A stretch of 64,000 nucleotides of DNA from Amaricoccus macauensis (GCF_014201905.1 NZ_JACHFM010000002.1:496001-560000); one strand, 5' to 3'; positions 7,945 through 17,022 are shown, numbered from the stretch's first letter. Numbers and translations: made by a program. The notes: generated by a model from the letters alone, not told the origin.

Positions 7945-8865
7945 ATGTCGCGAAACACGCTTCTCGGCGCGGCATGCCTGCTGCTTGTAGGCTTGCTTGT
8001 CGGGTATATCGCCGGCTCGGGGGGGCCGAGCCTCAAGGAGATCGATCAGGCGGTGAGCGCGCGCCTCGATGCGGCGAGCAAGGCCGAGGCCGAACGTGCG
8101 GCTGCGCTCGATGCCAGGGTGGCCGAACTCGGAACCCGCGTCGATGCGGTGTCCGCGGACGTGAAGTCCGGCGCGGATGCGGTGCAGGGCCTCGGTGACC
8201 GGCTGGGCGGCAACCTCGCCGATCTCGGCACGCGGCTCGGCGACACGGTGAATGCCGCGGGCGCGTCGAGCGTCGCGGCACTTCAGGGCGGCCTCGAGCG
8301 GCTGCAGCAGCGCCTCGCCGCCGCGCCCGCCGCGAACCCGGCCGCAGACGTGCCGCAGGCGGGTGCGGCAGCGCCGGAGGGACATGCGACAGGCCTGCCG
8401 GCGGGCACCGCAGCCGGCGAGACGCTGGCACTCGCCGATGCGGCACGGGTCTTCGTGTCCCGGGTCGATGACGCAGCCGGCGAGGCTCTCGTCTACATCG
8501 ACGGGGAACCCATGACCCTCAAGGTCGGCGAAACAGCGCCGTTCCAGGCCGGAGGCGAGGAGTGCCAGCTCACGCTGGCGGCGGTCGATCGTGGCCACGC
8601 GAGCCTCACCGGCGGCTGCGGCAGCGACCTGCCGAAGGTCGAGGGCACCTCCCCGGGTGCCGTCGCAGTCCTCGCTGACGGCGCGGTGCGGGTCTTCGTC
8701 TCCGCCGTCGATCAGCAGAGCGCGCGGATTGCCATCAACGGCATCGCGACGCAGGAGGTCGCCGTCGGCGAGACCGTTGATGTCGCCTCCGGCGAGAAGG
8801 CCTGCCGGGTGACCGTGACGGGCGTTGACCGCGGCCACGTGACGCTCGACGCCGCCTGCTCCTAG
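7945..8865 (+). CDS. Membrane-anchored protein with coiled coil and duplicated beta domain
   Basis: Unrecognised protein of 306 residues. It starts at ATG 7945 after an ACGGAGGG ribosome site. An N-terminal helix (residues 5-24, LLGAACLLLVGLLVGYIAG) anchors it; residues about 30-125 form an Ala-rich heptad coiled coil; 126-160 is a Pro/Ala linker. Two copies of a roughly 65-residue domain follow (about 163-226 and 240-305). Each has RVFVS.VD near its start, VGET in the middle, VDRGH and a closing cysteine, and the two cysteines are 18 residues apart in each copy (207/225 and 287/305), suggesting a disulfide in the periplasm. Function is unknown. Confidence 0.8.
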   Translation: MSRNTLLGAACLLLVGLLVGYIAGSGGPSLKEIDQAVSARLDAASKAEAERAAALDARVAELGTRVDAVSADVKSGADAVQGLGDRLGGNLADLGTRLGDTVNAAGASSVAALQGGLERLQQRLAAAPAANPAADVPQAGAAAPEGHATGLPAGTAAGETLALADAARVFVSRVDDAAGEALVYIDGEPMTLKVGETAPFQAGGEECQLTLAAVDRGHASLTGGCGSDLPKVEGTSPGAVAVLADGAVRVFVSAVDQQSARIAINGIATQEVAVGETVDVASGEKACRVTVTGVDRGHVTLDAACS

Positions 8866-9402
8866 GCGGCAAGCCGGGCGTGCGGGAAGCCGGGGTGCGC
8901 GGGCAAGTGAGCGCGCGCCTCCCGGTAACCCATCCTGAAATCAGCTCGTTGGCCGATCTTTCTGGTTCTGCCCGTTGCCGCGGCGCGACATGGCGTTAAC
9001 CGATCCTTTACCGTGATCTTCGCAAGCGCGGCGTCCTGCGCTAGCCTTCCGGGCAGTTTCGGGGATGTCTGCGGGGGGACGGAATGCCGCACGAAACACC
9101 TGCGACCCGGTGCCTTGGGGGGCCGGGTCGATGTCGTGGCGCGGATCGCCGTCCAGCCGCGGCGGGCCGGCAAGGGGTCCCGCCGGGCCTGCGTGCCGAG
9201 GGGTTCGTCGAGCTTGCCCACATGCCGCCGCCCGGGCGGGCCGTGGCGGCGGCGCGGGCCTTCTCCGCCGGCAACGGTTACCTCGCGGGACAGATCGTCG
9301 ATCGCCTTCTCTGAGCGGGTTCACTCTTGCGCGACCATGCGGCTTGTCGCACGAAAGCGGGGACGCTAGAGAGCCGCTCCGCTCAACGACGAGAGGAATC
9401 GC
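8866..9402. other. 537-base region between the duplicated-domain protein and kup
   Basis: No gene is certain here. 8866-9012 shows no coding signal that I can see and contains AT-richer stretches that may hold a promoter. 9013-9314 shows coding-like third-position GC bias split between frames; see the small frame at 9084. 9315-9402 is the kup leader, with a GAGAGG ribosome site just before the start. Confidence 0.4.
9084..9314 (+). CDS. Possible small gene, perhaps frameshifted
   Basis: A 76-codon frame beginning after GGGGGGACGG. Its C-terminal half (LRAEGFVELAHMPPPGRA, then ARAFSAGNGYLAGQIVDRLL) has convincing codon use, with mainly G or C third positions and a sensible amphipathic pattern. 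The first half does not; there the coding-like signal lies in another frame, reading GGRVDVVARIAVQPRRAG over about 9118-9175. Runs of G at 9115-9122 and 9171-9176 could be frameshift sites. It may be a real short gene, a decayed gene or a sequence error. I do not recognise the family. Confidence 0.3.
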   Translation: MPHETPATRCLGGPGRCRGADRRPAAAGRQGVPPGLRAEGFVELAHMPPPGRAVAAARAFSAGNGYLAGQIVDRLL

Positions 9403-11301
9403 ATGGCGACGAGTACAGAGGCCGAGGCCGAGTCTGAACACCGGCCCCAGGCTTCCTTCTGGAAGCTCGTCATTGGCTCGGTCGGTGTCGTCTATGGCGA
9501 CATCGGCACCAGCCCGCTCTACGCCATGCGCGAAGGGCTTGCCGCCGCCGGCCGGGACGGTCTGACCGAGGAAGAGGTCATCGGCATCGTCTCGCTGCTG
9601 CTCTGGACCCTCATTCTCATCGTCACCCTGAAATATGTCGTCCTCATCCTGCGGGCGGACAACCGCGGCGAAGGTGGTACGCTCTCGCTGCTGGCGCTGG
9701 CCCAGCAGGCGCTCGGCAAGCGGACGAAGCTGCTCTTCGTCCTCGGTGTGGCGGGTGCCGCGCTCTTCTACGGTGACGCCGCGATCACGCCGGCGATCTC
9801 GGTGCTGTCGGCGGTCGAGGGCCTGAAGCTCGTGACGCCACACTTCGATGCATGGGTTCTGCCGGTCACGGTGGTGATTCTGACCTGCCTGTTCTGGGCG
9901 CAAAGCAGCGGCACGGCGCGGATCTCGGTGTTCTTCGGCCCGATCACCGTCCTGTGGTTCCTGGTGGTGGGGGCGCTCGGGCTCTATCACGCCGGCGACC
10001 GGCCGATGATCTTCACGGCCTTCAACCCGTACGAGGCGATCAGGTTCATCGTCCTGCATGGCACCGGTTCGCTCGTGGTCATGGGCTCGGTCTTTCTCGC
10101 TGTCACTGGTGCCGAGGCGCTTTATGCCGACATGGGCCACTTCGGGCGCGGGCCGATCCGCACCGCGTGGTTCTCGCTGATCTTCCCGGCCCTCGCGCTC
10201 AACTACCTCGGGCAGGGCAGCATGGTGCTGGCCAACCCGGCGACGGTTCACAACCCGTTCTTCCTGATGGCGCCATCCTGGGGGCTGGTGCCGCTGGTGC
10301 TGCTCGCGACCTGCGCAACGGTGATCGCCAGTCAGGCGGTGATCTCGGGCACCTTCTCGCTCACCCAGCAGGCAGTGCAGCTCGGCCTCTTTCCGCGCCT
10401 AGACATTCAGCACACCTCCGACAGCCAGGTCGGCCAGATCTACATGCCGTTGGTGAACTGGACGCTGATGGTGATCGTCATCGGTCTGGTGCTGCTCTTC
10501 GAGAGCTCCGCCTCGCTTGCCAGCGCCTACGGCATCGCCGTCACCGGCGCGATGCTGATCGACTCGCTGCTCGGGTTCGTGGTGTTCCGCACCCTCTGGA
10601 AATGGCCGCTGCTCCTCTGCATCGTCGTCATGGTGCCGCTGGTGACGATCGAGCTCACCTTCTTTGGCGCGAACCTGCTCAAGCTCTTCGACGGCGGTTT
10701 CGTGCCGCTGATCTTCGCCGCGATCATCGGCCTTCTGATGACGACCTGGGTGCGCGGCACGGCGATCGTCAACCGCAAGGCCCATACCGGCAGCGTGCCG
10801 CTCGAACAGCTGGTGGCGATGCTGAAGAAGTCGAAACCGGTGCAGGCGCCCGGGACGGCGGTGTTTCTCACCTCCGACCCGGAGGTCGCGCCCTCGGCAC
10901 TCTTGCACAACCTCAAGCACAATCACGTCCTGCACAGTCGCAACGTCATCGTCACGGTGCAGGTGACCACCATGCCGCGGGTGCCAGACGCCGACCGGCT
11001 CTCCCTCGAACAGATCAGCGACACGTTCTGGCGGATCCGGCTGACCTTTGGCTACATGGAGGTGCCGAACGTGCCCCGGGCGCTCGCGCTCGCCCGAAAG
11101 GAGGGGCTGGCGCTCGAGATGATGAGCACGTCGTACTTCCTCAACCGACGCTCGTTCCGCCCGGCGACCGATCGCGCGTCGATGCCGCTCTGGCAGGACA
11201 AGCTCTTCATCGCCATGACGAAGGCCGCGACCGACGCCACGAGCTTCTATCGCCTGCCATCGAACCGGGTGCTCGAACTCGGCCAGCAGTTCGTGGTCTG
11301 A
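9403..11301 (+). CDS. kup: KUP-family low-affinity potassium transporter
   Basis: Inner-membrane K+:H+ symporter of 632 residues, the full family length. The first helix carries the family hallmark VVYGDIGTSPLYAM, followed by LKYVVLILRADNRGEGGTLSLLAL and FYGDAAITPAISVLSAVEGL. About twelve helices run to residue 450, then a soluble C-terminal domain of roughly 180 residues ends with NRVLELGQQFVV. It is a single gene with its own leader. It ends three bases from the stop of the M48 protease gene on the other strand, so transcripts must terminate inside coding sequence or overlap. Confidence 0.95.
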   Translation: MATSTEAEAESEHRPQASFWKLVIGSVGVVYGDIGTSPLYAMREGLAAAGRDGLTEEEVIGIVSLLLWTLILIVTLKYVVLILRADNRGEGGTLSLLALAQQALGKRTKLLFVLGVAGAALFYGDAAITPAISVLSAVEGLKLVTPHFDAWVLPVTVVILTCLFWAQSSGTARISVFFGPITVLWFLVVGALGLYHAGDRPMIFTAFNPYEAIRFIVLHGTGSLVVMGSVFLAVTGAEALYADMGHFGRGPIRTAWFSLIFPALALNYLGQGSMVLANPATVHNPFFLMAPSWGLVPLVLLATCATVIASQAVISGTFSLTQQAVQLGLFPRLDIQHTSDSQVGQIYMPLVNWTLMVIVIGLVLLFESSASLASAYGIAVTGAMLIDSLLGFVVFRTLWKWPLLLCIVVMVPLVTIELTFFGANLLKLFDGGFVPLIFAAIIGLLMTTWVRGTAIVNRKAHTGSVPLEQLVAMLKKSKPVQAPGTAVFLTSDPEVAPSALLHNLKHNHVLHSRNVIVTVQVTTMPRVPDADRLSLEQISDTFWRIRLTFGYMEVPNVPRALALARKEGLALEMMSTSYFLNRRSFRPATDRASMPLWQDKLFIAMTKAATDATSFYRLPSNRVLELGQQFVV

Positions 11302-11304
11302 AGC

Positions 11305-12627
11305 TCACCTGACGACGAGCTTCACCTCGTCGCCGACCTGCAAGGCCGTCCCCGGTGTCAGCCCGTTCAGCAGATCGAAGGTCCTGCGGGGCGCCTTGAC
11401 GGGCATTGCCTCGGCGAGCGCGACCACATCCTCGCCAGCGACGATCCGATGCACCCGGAGATGCAGTGGCTCGATGGCGCTCGCCTCCGTCCGACCGAGC
11501 TTGCGAAAGCTCACGGACGCCTTGGCCAGGACCTGCTCGCCGGTCTTGTCACCGGCCTGGTAGAGGCCGGTCAGCCGATAGAACCGGTCCCCGAGGCGGA
11601 TCACCGTGAGGTCCGCCACCCGCTCGCTGTGATCGCCGCGCAGCACCAGCCGGCCCTGAGCGGCCAGCAGGCCGTTCAGGCGCGTCGTACGCAGCCCCGA
11701 GATCGGCTCGGCGATGATGCCCTTGCCGATCTCCGGCACCCAGTGATGCGCGAGATAGTCCTCCGGATTGCTGCCGGGATTGGGCACGCTGTCGAGCAGG
11801 AAGACCGCCCCACGCGGTCCGGCCGCCATCACCGCGTCCGCCCGGTTGGAGAGCACGTATCCCGGGGGGGCGTCGATGGCGAAGCCAAGATCGGGATGGA
11901 AGAAGGTCTTTCCCCGGACGATGCCCTGGGCCGGTCCGCTCCCCCACGCGAGCCCGTCGATCGCGGCGAGATAGGCTGCGTGCTCGCGCCGTCCCGGTGG
12001 CGCGTCCGCGGCCTCACGACTGGCGATCGCCAGCCGGTCGACGAGGGCAGGGTGGTCCGGCCCTCCCGCTGCGGTCGCGGAACGCTCGCCGGCGAGCCGA
12101 TGGTTTCGCAGAAGCGTCCGCAGAAAGTCGACCTGCGCCCGCGCATCGTAGCCGGCGGCTTCGAGATAGCTCATGCCGAGCCGGTCGGCCCGGAGCTCGG
12201 CCGCCCGACGATCGTGTTCGGAAAGTGCCCGTTCCGCGTCGCCCGAGACCGCGTGGCCGATTTCGTGGGCGAGGACCGTCGCGAGTTCCGCCTCGTCATT
12301 GGCGAGCGCCAGCATCCCGCGGGTGACGTAGATCCGCCCCTTGGGCAACGAGAAGGCATTGGAGTCCGGTGTGTCGAGCACCAGAAACCGCCAGCCGCCC
12401 GGAGACTGGCCCGCCGCTTCCACGAGTGCCAAGCCGACGCGGTTCACATAGGCCGAGAGGGCCCGGTCCTGGTAGACCCCGCCCGACGCATGCACGAGCC
12501 CCCATTCGGGAACCGAGGCCGGGTACGCCGTCAGCGACGACATCGGCGTGCACGCCTGCATGAGCGCCGCGGTGAGCGCGAGGGCGGCGGCCGTCCGCGC
12601 CAGGGTTCCTGATCTCACGCAAGCCAT
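11305..12627 (-). CDS. M48-family metalloprotease lipoprotein
   Basis: Predicted zinc endopeptidase anchored in the envelope, 440 residues. The signal peptide ends in a lipobox-like LMQAC (Cys26). The zinc site is HEIGH (residues 121-125) with the third ligand in AELRADRLGMSYLEAAGYD. This layout matches the BepA/LoiP-like and alphaproteobacterial YggG-type M48 lipoproteins involved in outer-membrane protein quality control. The C-terminal part (about 230-440) is a separate region ending in LTPGTALQVGDEVKLVV, reminiscent of a LysM or SH3-like fold. Starts at ATG 12627. Monocistronic. Confidence 0.85.
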   Translation of the reverse strand: MACVRSGTLARTAAALALTAALMQACTPMSSLTAYPASVPEWGLVHASGGVYQDRALSAYVNRVGLALVEAAGQSPGGWRFLVLDTPDSNAFSLPKGRIYVTRGMLALANDEAELATVLAHEIGHAVSGDAERALSEHDRRAAELRADRLGMSYLEAAGYDARAQVDFLRTLLRNHRLAGERSATAAGGPDHPALVDRLAIASREAADAPPGRREHAAYLAAIDGLAWGSGPAQGIVRGKTFFHPDLGFAIDAPPGYVLSNRADAVMAAGPRGAVFLLDSVPNPGSNPEDYLAHHWVPEIGKGIIAEPISGLRTTRLNGLLAAQGRLVLRGDHSERVADLTVIRLGDRFYRLTGLYQAGDKTGEQVLAKASVSFRKLGRTEASAIEPLHLRVHRIVAGEDVVALAEAMPVKAPRRTFDLLNGLTPGTALQVGDEVKLVVR

Positions 12628-12766
12628 TGTCGTTAACCTCTGCCCCGGGGACCGTCTGGCAGCAAGACAAAACGCCCCGAACCGGCGTTGGTGCCATGGC
12701 CGTTGTGGCTGCCGGTGTCAGGGTGGGTTGACCAATCTGCGGGCCGCGCCTACGAGCACGGGCGTC

Positions 12767-12842
12767 GGTCCCGTAGCTCAGTGGATAGAGCGGGCGCCTC
12801 CTAAGCGTCAGGTCGCGCGTTCGAATCGCGCCGGGATCGCCA
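12767..12842 (+). tRNA. tRNA-Arg (anticodon CCT)
   Basis: Full cloverleaf of 76 bases with encoded CCA. Acceptor stem GGTCCCG pairs with CGGGATC (one G-T), the D stem is GCTC/GAGC, the anticodon stem is GGCGC/GCGTC around loop CTCCTAA giving CCT, and the T stem is GCGCG/CGCGC around TTCGAAT. It reads AGG codons, which are rare in such high-GC genomes. olsB starts only 24 bases after its 3' end. Confidence 0.95.
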
Positions 12843-12865
12843 CGCGGAGCCGCGCGCAGGGACTC

Positions 12866-13648
12866 ATGGAAATCGAGGCGAACCGGTATCGAGTGAAGCT
12901 CGCGGAAACGCCCGAGGAGCGCGAAGCCGCGCAGCGGCTGCGTTTCCGGGTCTTCGTCGAGGAGATGGGCGCGGAGGCAAGCGCCGAACAGCGGACCCTC
13001 CGGCGGGAGTGGGACGACTTCGATCCGTATTTCGATCATCTGATCCTCGAGACGGGGGAGCGGGTCGCGGATCCGCTCGACCGGGTGGTCGGTGTCTACC
13101 GGCTCATGCGTGGCGAGGTGGCGGAGGCCGGCACGGGGTTCTACGGCGCGTCCGAATACGACCTCTCACCGATTGCGAAGTCCGGGCGCCGGGTGGTCGA
13201 GCTCGGCCGCTCCTGCGTGGCGCGTGAGCATCGCGGCGGGCCGGGGATGCACCTGCTCTGGAACGGGCTCGCGGCCTATGTGCTGGAGCGCGACATCGAA
13301 CTCCTGTTCGGCGTGGCGAGTTTTCCCGGCACCGATGTCGATGCGCTGGCGGAGGCGCTGTCCTATCTCCATCACACCCACCTCGCGCCGCCGGATCTGC
13401 GGGCGCGGGCGCGGCCGGAGCACTACGTAGAGATGAACCGGATGCCCCAGGATGCGGTGAACGCAGCCCGGGCACAGAAGGCGATCCCGCCGCTCATCAA
13501 GGCCTATCTGCGGCTCGGCGGCTTCGTCGGCGAAGGCGCCTACGTGGACCATGCCTTCAACACCATAGACGTCTGCGTGATCATGGACACCACCCGGATG
13601 ACCGAGCGCTACCGGGCGTTCTACGAACGGGGCCGGAGGAAATCGTGA
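12866..13648 (+). CDS. olsB: L-ornithine N-alpha-acyltransferase
   Basis: First enzyme of ornithine-lipid synthesis: it transfers a 3-hydroxyacyl group from acyl carrier protein to ornithine, forming lyso-ornithine lipid. About 260 residues of the GNAT-type OlsB family: RLRFRVFVEEMGAEA at the N-terminus, VVGVYRLMRG, VELGRSCVAREHRGG, LLFGVASFPGTD and a C-terminal FVGEGAYVDHAFNTIDVCVI. I start it at ATG 12866 after GCAGGGA; an open frame extends upstream through the tRNA gene and cannot be the true start. The stop overlaps the olsA start as GTGA. Confidence 0.9.
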   Translation: MEIEANRYRVKLAETPEEREAAQRLRFRVFVEEMGAEASAEQRTLRREWDDFDPYFDHLILETGERVADPLDRVVGVYRLMRGEVAEAGTGFYGASEYDLSPIAKSGRRVVELGRSCVAREHRGGPGMHLLWNGLAAYVLERDIELLFGVASFPGTDVDALAEALSYLHHTHLAPPDLRARARPEHYVEMNRMPQDAVNAARAQKAIPPLIKAYLRLGGFVGEGAYVDHAFNTIDVCVIMDTTRMTERYRAFYERGRRKS

Positions 13649-14499
13649 GCGAGGCGGTCGGAAAGACACCGCGCGCGCGCTGGAACGGGGCGGCGCCCCC
13701 TGCACTGCCGCCGCTCACCAGCGGCGAGCGGATTCGGTTCCGCCTGCGGCTGGTCTGGGCGGCTCTCGCGCTCGTCGGCTTTTTCGGGCTCTTCCTGATC
13801 GCGCGCGGTGCCGACTGGCTGGCGGAGCGCATCGCCCGGCGCCCGGTGACTGCGATGGGTCCGGCGGTGGTGCAGGTCTGGGCGGCGCAGGCGCTGCGCT
13901 CCCTCGGGCTAAGCTATCGCCAGCGCGGCGAGCCGATGCGCGAGGGCGGCGCCTTCGTCGCGAACCATTCGAGCTGGATCGACATCTGGGCACTGCAGCG
14001 GGCGGCGGCGCCGTTTCTCGTCTCCAAGGCCGAGGTGCGCGACTGGCCGGGAGTCGGCCTCATTGGCCGGGCGATCGGCACGATGTTCATCGACCGCCGG
14101 CCGGCACAGGCCAAGGCGCAGGAGGCCGAGCTGCTGACCCGTCTCGCCCGCGGTGACCGCATGGCGATCTTCCCCGAGGGCACCAGCACCGACGGGCAAC
14201 GGATTCTGCCATTCAAGTCAGCACTGTTCGGCGTCTTCTTCTCACCGGAGATCAAGAGTCGCGTGGCGGTACAGCCGGTGACGATCCGCTTTCACCCGCC
14301 CGCCGGGTTGCCGTCATCGTTCTACGGCTGGTGGGGCGAGATGGAGTTCGCCCACCACATGCGCGACGTGCTGGCCCGCTCGGTCGGCGGCACGGTCGAG
14401 CTGACCTTCCATCCTGCCCTGCACCCGGCGGACTTCGCCGGGCGCAAGGAACTGGCGCAGGCCGCCGAGGCCGCGGTCCGCTCGGGCTTCGACGCCTGA
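13645..14499 (+). CDS. olsA: Lyso-ornithine lipid O-acyltransferase (PlsC-like)
   Basis: Adds the second fatty acyl chain to lyso-ornithine lipid; some homologues also act on lysophosphatidic acid. 284 residues, PlsC superfamily. One membrane helix (about 32-55) is followed by the acyltransferase motif I NHSSWID, motif II around TMFIDRR and motif III FPEGTSTDG. The GTG start overlaps the olsB stop, so the pair is translationally coupled, the arrangement found in Rhodobacter and rhizobia. It ends two bases from the convergent livM stop. Confidence 0.88.
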   Translation: MSEAVGKTPRARWNGAAPPALPPLTSGERIRFRLRLVWAALALVGFFGLFLIARGADWLAERIARRPVTAMGPAVVQVWAAQALRSLGLSYRQRGEPMREGGAFVANHSSWIDIWALQRAAAPFLVSKAEVRDWPGVGLIGRAIGTMFIDRRPAQAKAQEAELLTRLARGDRMAIFPEGTSTDGQRILPFKSALFGVFFSPEIKSRVAVQPVTIRFHPPAGLPSSFYGWWGEMEFAHHMRDVLARSVGGTVELTFHPALHPADFAGRKELAQAAEAAVRSGFDA

Positions 14500-14501
14500 C
14501 G

Positions 14502-15431
14502 CTACCGGCTGCCGTACCGCTTCGCGAAGGCGATCACCTCGCCGACGATGCCGCGACGGAACACCAGCACGCAGATCATGAAGATGGCGCCCGTCACCAC
14601 CGTCACCGGGAATTGCGAGGTGGCGAGCGAATTTTGCAGCGCGATGACGAGCCCGGCGCCGACGATCGGCCCGACCATGGTGCCGATGCCTCCGAGCAGG
14701 GTCATCAGGATCACCTCGCCCGACATCTGCCAGGTGACGTCGGTCAGGGTCGCGAACTGGAAAACCAGCGACTTCAGGCCGCCGGCAAGCCCGGCGAGGG
14801 CCGCCGACATGACGAACGCCGCGAGCTTGTAGCGCCCGACGCCGTAGCCGAGCGAGATCGCCCGTGGCTCGTTCTCGCGGATCGAGCGCAGGATCATGCC
14901 GAACGGCGAATTCACGATGCGCCAGATCGCGAAGACCCCGATCAGGAACACGGCGAGGACGAAATAGTACATGTTGAGCGGTACGTAGAGGTCGATGAAG
15001 CCGAGCAAATGGCCGCGCGGCACGCCTTGGATACCGTCCTCGCCATGGGTGAACGGCGCCTGCAGGCAGAAGAAGAAGAACATCTGCGACAGCGCCAGCG
15101 TCACCATGGCGAAATAGATGCCCTGCCGCCGGATGGCGAGAAGGCCCATGATGAGCCCGAGCAGCGCCGCGCCGGCCATGCCGATCAGCAGGCCGAGTTC
15201 GGGCGGCACCCCCCAGACCTTCACCGAATGCGCGGTGAAATAGGCCGCGCCGCCAAAGAACGCCGCGTGGCCGAAGGAGAGCAGCCCGGTGTAGCCGAGC
15301 AGCAGGTTGAACGCCGCCGCGAAGAGCGCGAAGCAGAGCATGCTCATCACGAAGACCGGGTAGAAGAAGAAGGGCGCCACGACGAGGGCCAGCACGCCGA
15401 GGGCGACGAGCGCCTTTTCAGTCCCGCGCAT
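14502..15431 (-). CDS. livM: Branched-chain amino acid-type ABC permease LivM
   Basis: Second inner-membrane permease of the operon, about 309 residues, with helices from ALVALGVLALVVAPFFF onward. The family loop LLGYTGLLSFGHAAFFGGAAYF and the EAA-like region IRENEPRAISLGYGVGRYK, which contacts the ATPases, are present. Its ATG overlaps the livH stop as TGATG at 15429-15433. A longer open frame extending further right is only a shadow of livH. Last gene of the operon. Confidence 0.9.
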   Translation of the reverse strand: MRGTEKALVALGVLALVVAPFFFYPVFVMSMLCFALFAAAFNLLLGYTGLLSFGHAAFFGGAAYFTAHSVKVWGVPPELGLLIGMAGAALLGLIMGLLAIRRQGIYFAMVTLALSQMFFFFCLQAPFTHGEDGIQGVPRGHLLGFIDLYVPLNMYYFVLAVFLIGVFAIWRIVNSPFGMILRSIRENEPRAISLGYGVGRYKLAAFVMSAALAGLAGGLKSLVFQFATLTDVTWQMSGEVILMTLLGGIGTMVGPIVGAGLVIALQNSLATSQFPVTVVTGAIFMICVLVFRRGIVGEVIAFAKRYGSR

Positions 15432-16318
15432 CAGGCATCCCTCCCGAAGAGGCCGGCGGGTCGCACAAGCAGCACGATTGCCATGATGACGAAGATCACC
15501 GTGTTGGAGGCTTCGGGGTAGAACACCTTGGTCAGCCCCTCCACGAGCCCGAGGGCATAGCCGGTGACGATGGCGCCGAGGATCGAGCCCATGCCGCCCA
15601 CCACCACCACCGCGAAGACGACGATGATGATGTTCGAGCCCATGAGCGGGCTCACCTGATAGACCGGCGCCGCCATGATGCCGGCCAGCGCCGCCAGCGC
15701 GCAGCCGATGCCGTAGGTGACGGTCAGGAGCACGGGGACGTTGACGCCGAACGCCTGCACCAGCGTCGCGTTCTCGGTGGAGGCGCGCAGGTAGGCGCCG
15801 AGCTTGGTGCGTTCGATCAGGAACCACGTGGCGGTGCAGACAATGAGCGAGGCGACCACCACCCACGCCCGGTAGTTCGGCAGGAACATGAAGCCGAGGT
15901 TGGTGCCGCCCGCGAGTGCCTTCGGGGTCGGATACGGCTGGCCCGAGACGCCGAAGTAGTAGCGAAAGCTGCCCTCGATGACGAGCGCGAGGCCGAAGGT
16001 GAAGAGCAGGCCATAGAGCGGATCGACGCGGTAGAGCCGGCTGAGCGCAAGCCGCTCGATCACCATCCCGAAGATCGCGACGGTAAGCGGCGCGAGGACG
16101 AGCGCTGCCCAGTAGCCGATCCCGAGATGCGCCAGCATCAGGTAGCCCACGAACGCGCCGAGCATGTAGAGCGCGCCGTGGGCGAAGTTGATGATGCGCA
16201 ACATGCCGAAGATGATCGCGAGCCCGAGGGAGAGCATCGCGTAGAACGAGCCGTTGATGAGGCCGACGAGGAGCTGTCCGAGCAACGCCTGAATCGGAAC
16301 GCCGAATACCGTGATCAT
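15431..16318 (-). CDS. livH: Branched-chain amino acid-type ABC permease LivH
   Basis: First permease subunit, 295 residues, about eight helices. Family features are LINGSFYAMLSLGLAIIFGM near the N-terminus, IINFAHGALYMLGAF, and the EAA-like loop LGAYLRASTENATLVQAFGVN. The start overlaps the livF stop (TGATG) and the stop overlaps the livM start, so stoichiometric translation is likely. The substrate is not given by the permease; HAAT-type systems take leucine/isoleucine/valine, amides, urea or aromatic acids. Confidence 0.9.
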   Translation of the reverse strand: MITVFGVPIQALLGQLLVGLINGSFYAMLSLGLAIIFGMLRIINFAHGALYMLGAFVGYLMLAHLGIGYWAALVLAPLTVAIFGMVIERLALSRLYRVDPLYGLLFTFGLALVIEGSFRYYFGVSGQPYPTPKALAGGTNLGFMFLPNYRAWVVVASLIVCTATWFLIERTKLGAYLRASTENATLVQAFGVNVPVLLTVTYGIGCALAALAGIMAAPVYQVSPLMGSNIIIVVFAVVVVGGMGSILGAIVTGYALGLVEGLTKVFYPEASNTVIFVIMAIVLLVRPAGLFGRDA

Positions 16319-17022
16319 CAGACCCCCAGGAGCTGCTGCAGTTCCGGCATCCGCGCGTCAAGCTCACCCACCGGAAAGGTGGTGCTGATCGCGCCGTGCT
16401 CCATGACATAGAACCGGTCGGTGATGTGTGACGCGAAGCGGAAGTTCTGTTCCACGAGCAGGATCGTCATGCCGCGCGCCCGCAGGCTTTCGAGCGCGTC
16501 GCCGATCCGGTCGATGATGACCGGCGCGAGGCCCTCGGTCGGCTCGTCGAGCAGCAGCATGGTGGCGCCGGTCCGGAGCATCCGGGCGATCGCCAGCATC
16601 TGCTGTTCGCCGCCCGAGAGCTTGGTCCCGGGGCTCGAGCGCCGTTCCTTCAGGTTCGGGAACAGCGTGAAGATTTCCTCGATCGACATGCCGCCCTCGG
16701 CCACCACCGGCGGCAGCATCAGGTTCTCCATGACGTCGAGCGTCGAGAAGATGCCGCGCTCCTCCGGCACGAAGCCGATTCCGGCGTGCGCCGTGCGGTG
16801 CAACGGCAGCTTCAGGAGGTCCTTGCCGTCAAAGTGGATGGTGCCGGTTCGCTTGCGCACGATGCCCATGATCGCGCGCAGCGTCGTCGTCTTGCCGACG
16901 CCGTTGCGGCCGAGCAACGTCACCGTCTCGCCACGGCCGACGCTCATGTCGACGCCGTGCAGCACGTGGCTTTCGCCGTACCACGCATTCAGGTCGCGAA
17001 GGTCGAGCAGGGGTTCAGCCAT
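16318..17022 (-). CDS. livF: ABC transporter ATP-binding protein LivF
   Basis: One of two ATPases energising the importer, 234 residues, the compact LivF size. Walker A is GRNGVGKTT, signature LSGGEQQMLAIARML, Walker B MLLLDEPTEGLAP, switch region LLVEQNFRFA. The FVPEERGIFSTLDVMENL segment is typical of LivF. Its start overlaps the end of livG by eight bases. Confidence 0.92.
   Translation of the reverse strand: MAEPLLDLRDLNAWYGESHVLHGVDMSVGRGETVTLLGRNGVGKTTTLRAIMGIVRKRTGTIHFDGKDLLKLPLHRTAHAGIGFVPEERGIFSTLDVMENLMLPPVVAEGGMSIEEIFTLFPNLKERRSSPGTKLSGGEQQMLAIARMLRTGATMLLLDEPTEGLAPVIIDRIGDALESLRARGMTILLVEQNFRFASHITDRFYVMEHGAISTTFPVGELDARMPELQQLLGV

Noticed and set aside
12548-12865. Upstream extension of the olsB frame
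   Set aside because: It runs through the tRNA-Arg gene; homologues begin near ATG 12866, where a ribosome site is present.
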